64,000 bases of DNA. It comes from Parelaphostrongylus tenuis. Taxonomy: Eukaryota; Nematoda; Chromadorea; Rhabditida; Metastrongylidae. A model generated the notes under the pieces. That model made no database searches. It saw only the letters and a list, made by a program, of their open reading frames with translations, and was not told where the DNA came from. Where the stretch lies: NCBI GenBank assembly GCA_019055375.1, contig JAHQIW010007200.1, positions 186,001-250,000 on the forward strand, in the 5' to 3' direction. Shown here one piece after another: positions 30,888 through 42,771 of the stretch (its first letter is position 1; each line of letters opens with the position of its first letter). The position numbers and the translations under genes are program-made.

Positions 30888-32968
30888 CTAGCTCATATCA
30901 CGAGTGTTTACAAGGCATTCCTCCCTGCGGTTTATGGTTGGATTGGTCGTATTAATCCAAAATGCTTCCAAGATCTTTCGCGCTGATGTTTTTTGCTCCT
31001 GCGCAAGGATGGTGACTTCGATTTCAAAATCAACTCCGTCGTGCTTCTGTGCTCTATGCGTCCCTAGCGGGGTGTTTCGTCTATTAAGACGCTTGTCAGC
31101 TAGGTGTTCCTCTATGCGTGCATGAGAGCGGCCTACCCGTTTCGCCATATATTTATCACTACACACTTTGCAAGAGATTAGGTAGACTGTACCTACGCTC
31201 ATGCAATCACCGCCTCTGCCGTTAGGACATATTTTACAATCTTTCATTATGCAGAGACGGTCATATAAGCGGTTGCGAACTAGTTGGCGTTTCAGAGTAT
31301 TCGGTGGTATTTCAATAATGGCCACCGATTGCTCTAAACCCGCTCTTTTCAAACATCGTTTTATAGCTGTACTAATCTCATTTGAATAGAACGGGATGAT
31401 AAACGGGACTTTCCTTTCAACTCAAGTTTTCGTTCGGAGGCGCATTATTTCCTCTAAACCTAAGCCGAGGGGTTACGAATTCGTATCCATTATAAGTGGC
31501 TATTTCCTGCGCCAGTTTCACGGATTCTACTCTCTGCTCCTCCCCGGTACATACATTGGCTGCTGTTCGAAACATGTTTTTTACTAGCGCCTTTTTCGTA
31601 TGTGAGGGATGAGAAGAGAGATAGTGAACCAAGATATTCTTACTACTTGGCTTTCGGTACCTCTCTGTTATGTAGCCGCTCTCAGTTAAGCTTATTTGCA
31701 CGTTCAAGAATGGCAGCCAATCGTCTTTTGGTATCTCACGGGTGAATCTTATGAACTCTGACTGTTCATTCAGCAATCTGAAGCAATTATCCAGCTCCTC
31801 TTGAGTGGAACGGATAATCAAACAATCATCTATATACCTACAGTAGAGTAATGGCCGGAGATGCATTGCTGGTGCTTCCACTTTAGACATAAACGCAATG
31901 CGCCAGGCTAGGTGCCAGTCGCTGTCCCATTGCCAGCCCTCTCGTTTGAGCATAATAATTCCCGGGCCATCGGAAGATTGAGCAGTTCAGACTCTCTTTT
32001 AATAGGACCATGAACTGCCCAATCGACAAGCCATACATGTTTACAGATCCATGGTGTTGTATCAGAAGCTCATGTGTAGCTTGAAATGCGGAGTAATTCG
32101 ACACGATGGTATATAAAGCAGTGACGTCAAATGGCTCCATTACGTAGGCGTTGTTAGGGTTCGCGTTACGTAGACGATCCAGGAACATCTGAGTGTTTGT
32201 CAGATGGGCTGGAATGTGTCCTAGCAACTGAGATGTTATTAAAGTCAAGAACCATGCTATCCTATCCGTCGGTCCGCCTACACAACTGATGATAGGTCTA
32301 ACTTTGAATATAGATGGATCGTTAGACATCAGACCATCAGTGAATACTAACTTATGTGTTTTCATAAGAAGTATAAGACAGGAAATGTTAGTGACTGGAT
32401 TTTTAATTGAGAAATGTTAGATGGTCTTAAGCCTGCCGCTTTTACCGTATGGACTCACTCATTTTGAGTTTGCGGATTTTGCCTTTTGAATTCCTTCACA
32501 GAAGATGATCGGTAAAGAGAAGCATCCTCGAGATATTTGTTCGTTATTGCGATATCTAACTGTCGAGGAATCACAACACAATTCTCCACCCTCATCACTA
32601 ACTGATAGCCATATCCTTCCTTCCGCTTATCAACTCTTGAATCTCTTTCATGCCACGCTTTTGTAGTTCGGTGAGGTTCGATTGGAATCTTTTCGTACGA
32701 TAGTGAGTGAGGGTTCTATAAGTCTCGTCCGTAAATCTCCGGATTTATCTATCAATCTCCTCATTTGGGTCTTTTTGTCTATAGAACGGCTGAGGAAATG
32801 GTGGTATTGGTGCAACCTCCACTTGCTGTTCATCCCTATCAGTCTCTTCAGCTCTGGCCTTTTTTCGGAGTTGGTCTTGCAAATCATATGAGCTACATGC
32901 AACCTTACGCAAGGACACCTTAGAAATGGGTTGAGATGGTGAAAAAGAGGTAGTATCCTGATGATGAT
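30888..32968 (-). pseudogene. Penelope-like element 1 (RT plus GIY-YIG endonuclease), broken
   Basis: Minus-strand relic of a Penelope-like retroelement. The N-terminal region (32968-32400) is frame-scrambled. The reverse transcriptase follows: 32365-31883 with KVRPIISCVGGPTDRIAWFL and DVTALYT, then 31953-31417 with the catalytic RYIDD (codons at 31825-31836) and the thumb SSHPSHTKKALVKNMF. The GIY-YIG-type endonuclease (31352-30888) has CKIC zinc-binding cysteines, GTVYLISC and ARIEEHL. A one-base deletion turns the expected KYVGETG segment into another frame, and a frameshift near 31900 splits the RT. It lies head-to-head with element 2, with no intact polyprotein. Confidence 0.85.
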
Positions 32969-34440
32969 CCAATGTCTAACGACCCATTTATATTCAAAGT
33001 TCGATCCCTCATCAGCTGTGTAAGCGAACAGACGGATAGGATAGCATGGTTCTTAACGTTATTAGCATCCCAGTTGCTAGGACCACACCATCTGACAAAC
33101 ATTCAGATGTTCCTGAATCGTTTGCGTAACGCGAACCATAACAACGCGTACGTAATGGAGTCATCTGACGTCACTGCTCTATATACCAACGTGTCGAATG
33201 ACTCCGCATTGCTAGCCACACATGAGCTTCTCGTACAATACCAGGAAGCTGTAAACATGTACGGCTTGTCGATTGAGCAGTCCATGGTCCTATTGAAAGA
33301 GTGTCTAAACTGCTCATCCTCAGATGGTTCGGGAAATATTGTACTCAGATGAGAGGGCTGGCAATGGGACAGCGACTAGCACCTAGCCTGGCGATTGCGT
33401 TTATGTATAAAGTGGAAGCACCAGTCGATGCATCTCCGGCCATTACTCTACTGTAGGTATATAGATGATTGTTTGGTTATCTGTTCCACTCAAGAGGAGC
33501 TAGATAATTGCTTTAGATTGTTTAATGAACTGTCAGAGTATATCAAATTCACCCGTTAGACACCAAAAGAAGACGATTGGCTCCCATTTTTGAACGTGCA
33601 ATTAAGCTTAACTGAGAGCGGCTACATAACAAAGAGGTACCGAAAGCCAAGTAATAAGAATATCCTGGTTCACTATCTCTCTTCTCATCCCTCACATACG
33701 AAAAAGGCGCTAGTAAAATACATGTTTCGAACAGCAGCCAATGTATGTACCGGGGACGAGCAGAGAGTAGAAGCCGTGAAAACTGGCTCGGGAAAGTAGC
33801 CACTTCTAATAAATACGAATCTTATAACCCCTCGGCTTAGGTTTAGAGGAAACAATGCGCCGCCAAACGAAAACTTGAATGAAAGGAAAGTCCCGTTTAT
33901 CCTTCCCTTCTTTTCAAATGAGATTAAGTACAGCTATAAAACGCTGCTTTGAAAAGAGCGGGTTTAGAGCAATCGGTTGTCATTATAGAAATACCACCGA
34001 ATACTCTAAAACGCCAACTAGTTCGCAACCGCTTATGTGACCGTCTCTGCATAACGAAAGATTGTAAAATATGTCCTAACGCCAGAAACGGTGATTGCAT
34101 GAGCGTAGGTACAGTCTACCTAATCTCTTGCAAGCGTGTAGTGATAAATATGTTGGCGAAACGGGTCAGGCCGCTCTATGCTCGCATAGAAGAACACCTA
34201 GCTGACAAGCGTCTTAATACACGGCAACACCCCGCTAGGGACGCATAGAGCAAAGAAGCGCGACGGAGTTGATTTTGAAATCGAAATCACCATATTTGCG
34301 CAGGAGGAAAAAATATCAGCGAGAAAGATCCTGGAAGCGTTTTGTATCAATACGACCAATCCAACCATAAACCGCAGGGAGGAATGCCTCGTAAACACTC
34401 GTGATATGAGCCAATATACAGGACTGTTGTTTTGATGGGT
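32969..34440 (+). pseudogene. Penelope-like element 2, 5'-truncated and broken
   Basis: Plus-strand relic starting inside the RT (SNDPFIFKVRSLISCVSEQT) directly at the head of element 1. It continues with a YIDD box (33458-33469), the thumb (33590-33799) and the endonuclease (33949-34248 and beyond, with CKICPNARNGDC, GTVYLISC, then KYVGETG in another frame). Several frameshifts separate the pieces. Its downstream sequence (34440-34760) matches the terminal repeat of element 1. Confidence 0.85.
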
Positions 34441-34638
34441 AGGGTGCATTACGAGCCTATGTGATGTCCTCTTCGGTGATCTCCACTTGGATCATTCAGT
34501 GGAGCACCTATGAAATGCGGTGAGTATGTTGGGTGTTGATTTTCTGCTTGATGCGATTAAAATCTGGGTCTGGTAATTTTTTCTAAAGAAGTAATGGAGG
34601 TGTTTGACCGATTGGATTGCGGACACTTTGACCTTTTT

Positions 34639-34674
34639 AGGCTCTGAAGAAGGCGAACTACCGAAACGTCAGCT
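34639..34674 (+). ncRNA. Penelope-type hammerhead-like motif (element 2 end)
   Basis: AGGCT, CTGAAGA, AGGCGAACTACC, GAAA, CGTC, AGCT. Stem II GGC has lost one partner (ACC). Same position relative to the terminal repeat as in element 1. Confidence 0.5.
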
Positions 34675-34760
34675 GTGAATTAATGTTTCATGTAACGCTT
34701 CGTGTTTTGGTTGAAGAAGGAAATCAGGAATCGTATGAAGCATGCCGAGGTTAATAGGCA

Positions 34761-35110
34761 GTCTGTTTCGGGAAAAGTTTTTATTGCGAACCACAGACAA
34801 AGAGTTTGTCAGATGAAGCGCTACACTAAGCCTACGGTTACATAAAAATCTACGCACATAAAGATTTAAATTCGTAAACACAAAAAGTATCATGCGTAAG
34901 GAAGAGGATCGGCAAGATGATGGTCTAAAATAGATTCAACACAAAGAATTACTTCCTCACACCACATGGCAAAAATGTTCGAAGAATAAAAAGTGGCAAG
35001 TTCATCTTGCGATGGAAATGTAAGCACAAAGAACGTTTGCCAGCTGCGCGTTCGTTCGCAAACACCGACAACTTACACGAATTACAGTATTCCAAATTAC
35101 AAAATCCCAA
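34761..35110. other. No gene recognised
   Basis: Possible extension of the Penelope 5' region (PINLGML-type reading on the minus strand near 34740). Otherwise nothing supportable. Confidence 0.35.
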
Positions 35111-35217
35111 ACAGCGTACTACTGAGGAGCCTGCAAGGGCGAAACAGCAGCTGTCTAGTACTCTATGAGCGCCGTACGAGACCTCATAAAAGAGTCAAAA
35201 CATGTTAACGTGCCATC
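35111..35217 (+). mobile_element. Right half of an F1 element
   Basis: Contains the hammerhead at 35116-35161 and the terminal AGACCTCATAAAAGAGTC…GCCATCAG. The left half is missing. The flank continues into the block duplicated from 3786-4375. Confidence 0.6.
35116..35161 (+). ncRNA. Hammerhead ribozyme, complete core, GTC cleavage site
   Basis: The order is stem I GTACTA, core CTGAGGA (fits CUGANGA), stem II GCC…GGC with a short loop, GAAA, stem III CAGC/GCTG with a one-base loop, then GTC, and stem I' TAGTAC. Stem I is perfectly paired over six bases, and stem I differs from the GTGCTA of other F1 copies on both sides. That compensated change argues for RNA-level selection or an independent active lineage. 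Expected cleavage is after 35155. Confidence 0.75.
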
Positions 35218-35760
35218 AGATCTTTAATAATTTTCTAGATGCGTATCACAATAAGAGTGCAATACGAAACATCCGGAGTTCTTTTTACCATGCATAGAGA
35301 GATCGTACGAGGGTCCAAAACGAATTATAAAATGTAAAGCGGCATCAAATTTGGCTTTAGTAAGGAAAGCGAATATGTCAGTGGAAACGAGCTTTCTTTT
35401 AGCGAAAGACCAATTATAAAACACCTGCATGATTAACAATAGGGAAAAAAGGTGTGAAATATCCAGAAGAAGTAGAACAAAGTACGCTTTATCATCTAAG
35501 TAGTACAAAGTTTACTTATCATATTTTGTTATTGTGTTCAGTATCAACAGCATATGACGTAAATGTACTAAATCTGACTGAAACAAAATTGAAATAAATT
35601 GAGTTCGATGAGAAATCCTAATGCTCTTTACGCTTGTGATGGCTTCTGCTTTTACCGCTACGCTTGTACTGCCAAGTAGTTGCCATTGACAATTGAAAAA
35701 CTGAATCATAATATGTCCTGGAAAGATAAGATTACAATATACATTAAAACCTGACGATTT
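35215..35760 (+). repeat. Segment duplicated from 3786-4375
   Basis: Same order and orientation as 3786-4375 with many substitutions and indels. No open frame is conserved. It lies between the F1 half and the F2 element. Confidence 0.7.
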
Positions 35761-35794
35761 TCCTTAGAAGGGTTTAAATAAAAGAAATTTTACT

Positions 35795-36262
35795 TTCTCT
35801 TCATTATTATTTGAGCCAATATGTCATGTGGTCTGGTAATGGGCTCTTGTAGAACCCGATACGCGTGTTTTCGACCCTACTGTCTCGTCGTTATTGCACA
35901 TCACGTCGTCTTTCACTCTTTTTATTAGCCAGTCCTCTCGGGAGTCTGCTCTCCCTACAGAGAGGTATGGGAGACGAACGATTTACATTGCAAGTCAAGT
36001 GAAAACATCACCGAACTTCCAGTGTTTTACTCTCGATTGCTCTTTGGCTGCTATTTTTATCATATTATACCCTTATTTTGAGTGTTCTATCAAGACGACG
36101 GGTTTTGCTCGACTGACGAGACTGGATGCTCGAAACACGTGTATCGAGCTGTACAAGAGCCCATTACCAGGCCACGCGAGATGTAGAATCAAATAGTAAT
36201 GAAGAGATCTATTGAAGTTTGAACGTGGTCTCAATAATACACTCGAAATAAGGGCATAAAAT
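35795..36262. mobile_element. Hammerhead-bearing inverted-repeat element, family F2, copy 2
   Basis: The left arm (35795-35900, minus sense) and right arm (36085-36262, plus sense) share GGGCTCTTGTA, CAGACCACAT-type and ATTATTTGAGCC-type words. The centre matches 14490-14640. The right arm holds an apparently complete hammerhead and the left arm a decayed one on the minus strand (35855-35895, where the core reads AACGACGA). No coding capacity. Confidence 0.65.
36107..36149 (+). ncRNA. Hammerhead ribozyme, complete core (F2 copy 2)
   Basis: Stem I GCTCGA pairs perfectly with TCGAGC. The core is CTGACGA, and stem II is GAC…GCTC (first two pairs good, third mismatched). GAAA is followed by a loop-less CAC/GTG stem III, TA doublet and predicted cleavage after 36143. 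Confidence 0.7.
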
Positions 36263-36286
36263 GAGAAGTATTTTCTTACACAGCAC

Positions 36287-38010
36287 CTGTTTTGCAGTTA
36301 ATAACGATTTTGGTGCTGCTCCAAATTGGAAAACGACAAGGAAATCGAAAAAGTGTTTTGTAGCATGCAGAAGCGGAAATCGGATAGTGCCATAAATAAT
36401 TTAAGACTTCAGAGAACAGAAATATTAGGACGGAATACAACAGCAGCGGTAATTCGACGCGACTGATCAGATAAAGTCCCGCTGAAATATGTGTGGATGA
36501 AAGCATGCTTAATCGGCAGAGATCGCCTACAACGATTAGAATATTGAAGAAAAATACGGCTCACAAACAATTAAATAGAAGGGATTGACATGACATACAT
36601 TGCACAGTAGAAGCACGGTGGTGATAAGGTGATGAATGATGGAACTTGTAAAGTTCACAAATTGGTCAAAGTAGAAAGCAAAGAGCGCATGAAGATTGCA
36701 GCAAAGGAAAATTCATCAGTGAGAAGATCGATAAGAGAGAATTTTGCTGTAGCTTTTATTTGGCTTGAATTCACCAAATGGAAATTCAAAGCTTCCAACA
36801 TGCACGGGTCTCTTGGAAGACACATGCTGCTCAGTGATTAGCTAGTTAGTTTAGTGTATGAGGTGAAATAACGGAGAGATTGTGCAGAAAAATTTCATTT
36901 AAGTCCAAACCTGAGGTTCAAGAATTTCATAATAGTTATCCCCTAGATATAATCTAGCATTTTTCCTTGTTGAACGTACTTGTAAAATAGAAAGTTGTAA
37001 CAAATGGGTCCCATAGCAACCAAATTTTTCCAGTAAGACAAATAACCCCATTTGAAGCGCCAGAGAGCGCATAAAAATAGAGTTATCTGTAAAAAATTTA
37101 AGCCACCTAGGAATCTTTTTATCAAAGTTACTAACAAATCAAGGAAATGAAGCAAAATCGAACGGCAACCCTGAAATCTCGTGCAGTAGCCTTCCATCTG
37201 TCAAATATGAAATCCGTGTGCTTTGGGAAAGCCACCGCGACAAGCCGATTCACAGACAGAATAAGTTTGTTGAATATTCGTAGGCAGCACAAGCTTGCAG
37301 AAGTGCTCCCAACAACTAAAATTTTACTACAAAGATAAGAAATTCTGTATGAGGCTCCATTTCCATTTTTGCACTTTTACTTATCAGATTTATGGCGATA
37401 ATGGGTAGAGATGGAATCTAACTCGTAAAGAAATCTTAAACAAGATGGTAATTCACGATTGACTGCCAAGCAATACACAACATTTTACACAAGAGGGCCA
37501 GTCTAATAGCGTCATCTCATTGATGATTTTTTTTCCACAAAATTTTAGTAGAGAAGAAGAACGATTCATTCAGTGTATAATTTATACTCGTTATTGGATT
37601 AAGGGTGGGTGTGAGGAGAGTGACAGCCACGGCAGCAACATGAATTCCGCATGCTACAGCTTTAGCAGCGCAGTCCAAAGAGGATAAGACGATAGGCAGA
37701 AAGGATCCATAAAGATTTGGATCGTCGAATAACCTACAGATTACAGTATTCACTGTGAAAGGTTCCACAAAAAATTCAGAGGTGCAATGTGGGAATGTTT
37801 TCTTGCATTTTAGAAACGAGAGCAAGAACGACTGTTGTAATGAATCAATGTGACTGTTAAGAAAAGACCTTCAAACGTATCAAGGTAACATAGGCAAATT
37901 TTTGCCAGCATCATCTGCAAATTCATCAATAAGAGAATAGAACCCAAGAACATGTAAGAGATGAAGAAATTGGTCGTGAAAAGGATACTCGTGTTTGTTC
38001 CTGATATTTC
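36287..38010 (-). pseudogene. Chemoreceptor pseudogene D
   Basis: All six receptor exons can be traced on the minus strand. Exon 1 (from 38010, after a TTTCAG acceptor; NKHEYPFHDQF) comes first. Exon 2 (about 37735-37590; LDCAAKAVACGIHVAAVAVTLLTP) and exon 3 (LLGALLQACAAYEYST, then a frameshift before NRLVAVAFPKHTDFIF) follow. Exon 4 (TLFLCALW then LVAMGP), exon 5 (FAAIFMRS then broken) and exon 6 (LPLLLYSVLIFLFSEVLNYLWH then frameshift) complete the set. The expected start codon is changed and at least three frameshifts are present, so no receptor is made. It is closest to copy A, with which it shares the sequence downstream of exon 6 and intron 4. It lacks A's hammerhead insertion. Confidence 0.75.
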
Positions 38011-38110
38011 CTGAAACAGAATAACTCCTTCGACGAGTTCGAATGACGAAAATTCTCAAAAGCAACGTCACCATAAGATGATTCCACAAAGTTACATCAG
38101 CGACATTTCT

Positions 38111-39593
38111 GGGAAAAATGACAATTTCTCGACTTTCACTTACTGCCTACTCCACATTGGGGTACGGTGTGGAATATTTTTAAAAAAATGGACTTCACAT
38201 CGTACCCTGCTATGAAATAGGAGGGTAGCAGTAAATAGAAGCTATGAAATTGATATTTCGACAACAGCTTGTACTCACTTCTATTCAGCGCAGACGTGTG
38301 CTCTACAATTCAATCGCACCGATTGCTGATATGGCCAGAACATGGTTGAGAAAAAGGTAAAGCATGAACCTTGGTAGTGTAGTGAATAGCACGTGAGCAC
38401 TTCTCTCTAATCTAGGAAGACGTGATCGCGGCTTCGAGGATCACGAGAGGTTCCAAATTATGCAAGTATCTCAGCATTCTTGCATTTGTCCTAGATTTGC
38501 GAGGAAATCTGAAATCTGCTAAATCATCTTGAAAATGATATTACTGCCACGATCACAAGCATCATAAAAGAATCTCAAGGAACTGAGCTTATATGCGACA
38601 GATACTTAGCGATGTATACCGCCAATGTTTTTGCTTTCACGGACGAATCTGGTACAAATACATGATTTGTGAGGCACCTCTAAGCATTCTTCTGCACTCC
38701 CGATCGTTCCTCTTTCATACGAATTTTCATTCCTTTTGCACTGCTTTTGCCAAAATTTGGCCTTCAATCAGGTCTTGCTTCAACAAACATAGGACTAACT
38801 TTGAATACTGGCCGTCTTTGACCAATATTTCGCCGCGCACGATAAGCTTAAGAATTTTTTCAGGTTTCTTGTAAATTAGTAAGAGCAGAAAATAGCCTTT
38901 TCTGGACTACACCTGGCACAGTATCTGTGTTAGATAAGATAATAATGATAAGACAGAGGTGGAATGGTTAAATGGCTCTCTGTGGTAATTTGCACCGTTA
39001 GGATCAAAATGCATTTGAATCAATGCGTAGCACCCACCATGATGACCCTGGTTCGTGTTAACATCAACTAATATGGCCACCTACACATTGAGCTGTGCAG
39101 CAGCAAAACCTGTCTTCCGGAGAGCATGTTGAGGGAGTGACTATGATAGATCAATTGGTACTTTTGTTGTCAAAAAGCATGGCTTTTTGAAATGGATAGA
39201 AATTTTCCATTAGATTTTTAGTGAACATCCGAAAGATTGAATTTCTGCGACTTCAACGGGCTTTTGTTTGTTAAGAGAACCTTCTAACAGCATTGTAGCA
39301 GTATGAATATATTTAAGTTTAACACGTCGTGCAATTGTTTCGGCTAAGGGGTGTGAGTGGCTATAAATCGATCGCACCGCTGGATTCATATATGGCGCGT
39401 GATTTCTTTGAAATAAATCTAGAGTGTTTTTCTCCACTTTGAGAAAAATATATAGATGAAACGTAGGCTCTAATACGCCAGAGTTTCCTTAACTCGTTCA
39501 TATGCTTTTTCGCGCATGGACTTAGGTCGCTTAGGGTCAAGTTTATGAGTGGGTTTATTTGAATGTAAACTAATAGTTCAAAACTCTTATTGT
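38111..39593. other. No gene recognised
   Basis: Contains a worn tRNA-like stretch (38370-38455, ACCTTGGTAGTGTAGTGAAT and GCGGCTTCGAGG) and scattered short frames without signatures. Confidence 0.4.
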
Positions 39594-39875
39594 TGTTCAA
39601 TCCCTAAGGGATGCGTCATGCATTTATCCCCAATTTCTAACTTCGGTTGCAGTGATTGAATGCATATCTAGTCTTCACAGCGACTCGTGAGGGCCTGCCG
39701 ACGTATTAAGTCAGTGTTGCTATCTTTCAAGGCAGGTCTGGCACTAGTTACCGACCGCAGAGGGATGAAAGGCTTGGTGAACCATCTACGCGAGATTAAA
39801 ACATTGACCATCGATTGATCGATCATTTGTGTTCTTGAGCACCTTCAACCACTGGGCCACACAGCTCATTTTTTG
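39594..39875 (-). repeat. tRNA-derived SINE, family S1, longest copy
   Basis: On the minus strand it starts with a tRNA-like head (GTGTGGCCCAGTGGTTGAAG). It runs through a TTAATCTCGCG B-box-like region to the body AGATATGCATTCAATCACTG and the end ATCCCTTAGGGATTGAACAA. The body is shared with 50683-50925 and 61393-61615. Confidence 0.65.
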
Positions 39876-39967
39876 ACAGTATAAAGTGAAAATGAGAAGT
39901 GTAAGCTTACACCGCAACAGAACAGTGTTTATTCTATAATTCCAGCACGAAAATCTAGAAATCTCTA

Positions 39968-40520
39968 CTTACTTACTTGGATACTTGGCCGGCCCGTCTT
40001 CAGAAATTGTGCGGACCCCAGCACATCTTCCATTCATCTAGTCTTCTCTCGATTGTCGTCCATGGTGGCGGTTTCATTCGAGCATGGCCACTGGCGCGAG
40101 TTTCATACCAGTCATCTGTAGAATATCAGCAGGTACGAATACAGTTAATGCATATACAGATATGAATAGAGCTGATTAATTCTTTTCACGAACACATCCG
40201 CCCAATATGCATGGTCGTCTTCGGGAAAGGTGTATTCTCGTGGCGTCCATTCTACAGTTCGCTTCGTCCATGTGTCATCTGATCTTCTTACTATACGACC
40301 GACCCATCTGTGCTTCGCTATCGAAATGCCTACGGAATAGGGAAAAAATTCCAAATAACTCTCTTTGAATGTTCCTGGTGTCAGTTTCCACCAACAAAAT
40401 ATTGTGGCGCTCCATCTCAAGAATTTTCATTTGAATTGGGAACAGTCTAGTGAAGCAATAAGGACAATCGGGAGTACTGGGTTCGCGCAGTTTTACTAAA
40501 CCCACAAACACCTTACCTCG
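39968..40520 (-). pseudogene. RTE LINE family R2, 3' end
   Basis: The minus-strand frame at 40420-40145 reads HRWVGRIVRRSDDTWTKR and YWADVFVKRINQLYSYLY, the C-terminus of RTE ORF2. It is followed by the 3' UTR shared with 29770-29960 and an (AAGT)n tail (39968-39980). 5'-truncated. Confidence 0.75.
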
Positions 40521-41394
40521 ACGTGAAAAATCAATACGATTTTTCAGATTCTCCAGCTTACATGGGGCCTACAATAATTTTTAACTTGGTAACTTTTTGC
40601 TCTCTTCGTCTTCTTCAAAACCATGATTTTAGTGCTTACTTTCCGTTTTTTGCATTGGGTTTCTAGCTTTCGTGAGTTGAATCTTCTTAAGTAGACCTGC
40701 TCTAATAAATCAAACTCCATTGGAATATCCCTTTCAACACTGCGAATTGAGAAACATTACTTTTTCCTGTAAGACATTATGGAATAGCGACCGTTGCAGG
40801 ATGTCTGGAAAAAAAGCAAGTCAGTATCACCTGATAATCGCTAGTATCCTTCATAAAGCACTTTTATTGTACTGATACTTCACAGACTTCGACTCTACGC
40901 AGTTACAAATATAGACATCGAGAAAAGAAAGAATTGAGGACAATTGACCCTGAAGAATGCAGTTCTAAGAAGAAGAAGCCGCAACCTTTGAATAAAATTT
41001 CTCTCATCAATCTTGTGCCAGCATATCATCAAAAAAACATTATACATTTGCGTAGCATGGCTAAGGTGTTCCGGACGGCGAGCTTTTCCTTCCGACTCTA
41101 CAGAGCGATATTATATGCACTTGCTTCTGAGTATATCTTCTCTTGTACGAAAAAGGCGTCATGGAATGACCTGATAAGATAGCCATTCCATTTGAATGTT
41201 TCTAGACAGGAAAGAGGAAAAATTGCAAACCAGAAAAAGGAATAGTTGAAAAGCGAAATTTGATGGACTGTTCAACCATGCGTACACTACATTACGACTT
41301 CAGTGCCGTTCGAAACATCTTGGTTGAACTTCGAGTAAAAGGTTTTTGCGGAACTGTATTTCTATAGATTGAATGGAATCCTTTTTATTTGACC
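40521..41394. other. No gene recognised
   Basis: AT-rich, with one 82-codon frame at 40934-41182 that has no signature. Confidence 0.45.
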
Positions 41395-41670
41395 GCTTCT
41401 AGCGGTGGTATGACCTAATAATACTCAATATCTGTCAGCGTGACTATGTTCAATGTCGAAACTGACTACCCGAACCTGGCCGTTGGTGAGTGGCGGCTGA
41501 CAAGTAGATGCGCTGCAGCGTAGTAAGAGTGTTGTGCAAAATGGGCGTCAGTGGTGTAACGGATAGAGCGCCTCTCTCGGATAGAGTAAAGTGCGGGTTA
41601 TTGTTCCGCCCGACGGGAAAGTTCTGTACATCACTCTACATCAAGGAGTGTATTATTGTACTACTATGGC
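41395..41670. repeat. tRNA-like foldback repeat
   Basis: Contains CGTCAGTGGTGTAACGGATA (A-box-like) and AAGTGCGGGTTATTGTTCCG (B-box-like) in the right arm, with the GTGGCGGCTGACAAGTAGAT block shared with 26330-26370 and 48140-48180. Confidence 0.5.
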
Positions 41671-42537
41671 ATTGCCTACCTAACTGGATGCGTGAACGTG
41701 ATATCTATCTATATCGTCAGTGCAGTGCCCAACATAAATCCATGTGCTTCTCTCTCGGGAAGGTGTCATAAACGATGGTAGACTGTTTTGAACACAACGA
41801 TATTGCAAATATACCTTGATTCCAAAAGCGTTGCCATCTGCGAGTGTAGATGTGGATGTAAACCACGAACGCTCCAGCCTATCACATGTGTCGCCCTAGA
41901 GAAAGCTTGCATTCTCTTTGAGTCTATTCCACTCATCTTTTCATCTATCCATCACCTATTCTTCTGTGACCATCCCATCTGCGATTTTCTATCATACTTT
42001 TCCCAAATGGCAAAAATAATATTAGCTGCGAAAACTTTTTTGGCTACGTCATCTATATAGGCGTGGTGAGTGCTGATTAGACTTCAGAAATAGTACAAAC
42101 GCTCTCTATGTGCTGAGGTTATTTCTTGACTTGACTGAAGTATTAGGTCATATTTCTGCTTCATGACAGAGTGTTGAGAGAACTTTTAAATCGAGAAAGT
42201 GAGCACGGAGTTTCAAATCGCTATGTGATCAATGGCTCTTTTGAACGGTCAAAATGCGGCTTTATCCTCCTTTTTCTGTCTACTCACACATTTTGTTGAT
42301 GTCCGTGCTCACTGAAAGTCCAACGTACCCGTGAGAAGTGGTTTCTGTAGTGACATTATTGCCTAAAGCAATCTAATGAATAGTTCATTCTTAAGAAAAG
42401 TTCAAGCTAATAACACCTGCTAAGTGAAATGGTGTCAACAATTAGAAAAGCGCACATTCGTCTTTACTAGTTATGCTATCACTCACGTATGCACTTCGCT
42501 CTGAATTATGACATTTATGAGATTTTCTACTTGGGTA
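41671..42537. other. No gene recognised; likely upstream region of gene C
   Basis: No coding or RNA signal. The last part may hold gene C's promoter, but no core motif can be named. Confidence 0.4.
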
Positions 42538-42760
42538 GCTAACTAACTAACTAATCCACTGACCAGCCAACTAATCAATAAAGTATTGACTCAAAAAAAG
42601 CTATGATTTCTCTGAAAACTCCACGTTTTGCATGACCTCTGTGCATTATATCCCAGTCTTACTGTATAGTTCTATATGCTTACTTTACTGCTAGCTAGTG
42701 TAACACTTAGGTTTGTAGAAAATTCTCTAACATTTGAATTAAAAGTAGAAAATTTGATTC

Positions 42761-42771
42761 CAGAAAGCAAA
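42761..42771 (+). promoter_or_regulatory. Putative spliced-leader acceptor before gene C
   Basis: CAG followed by an 8-nt A-rich leader and ATG, as in gene B. Confidence 0.45.

Noticed and set aside
35855..35895. Active hammerhead in the left arm of F2 copy 2
   Set aside because: The core reads AACGACGA, so the invariant CTGA is lost. Listed only as a decayed arm.
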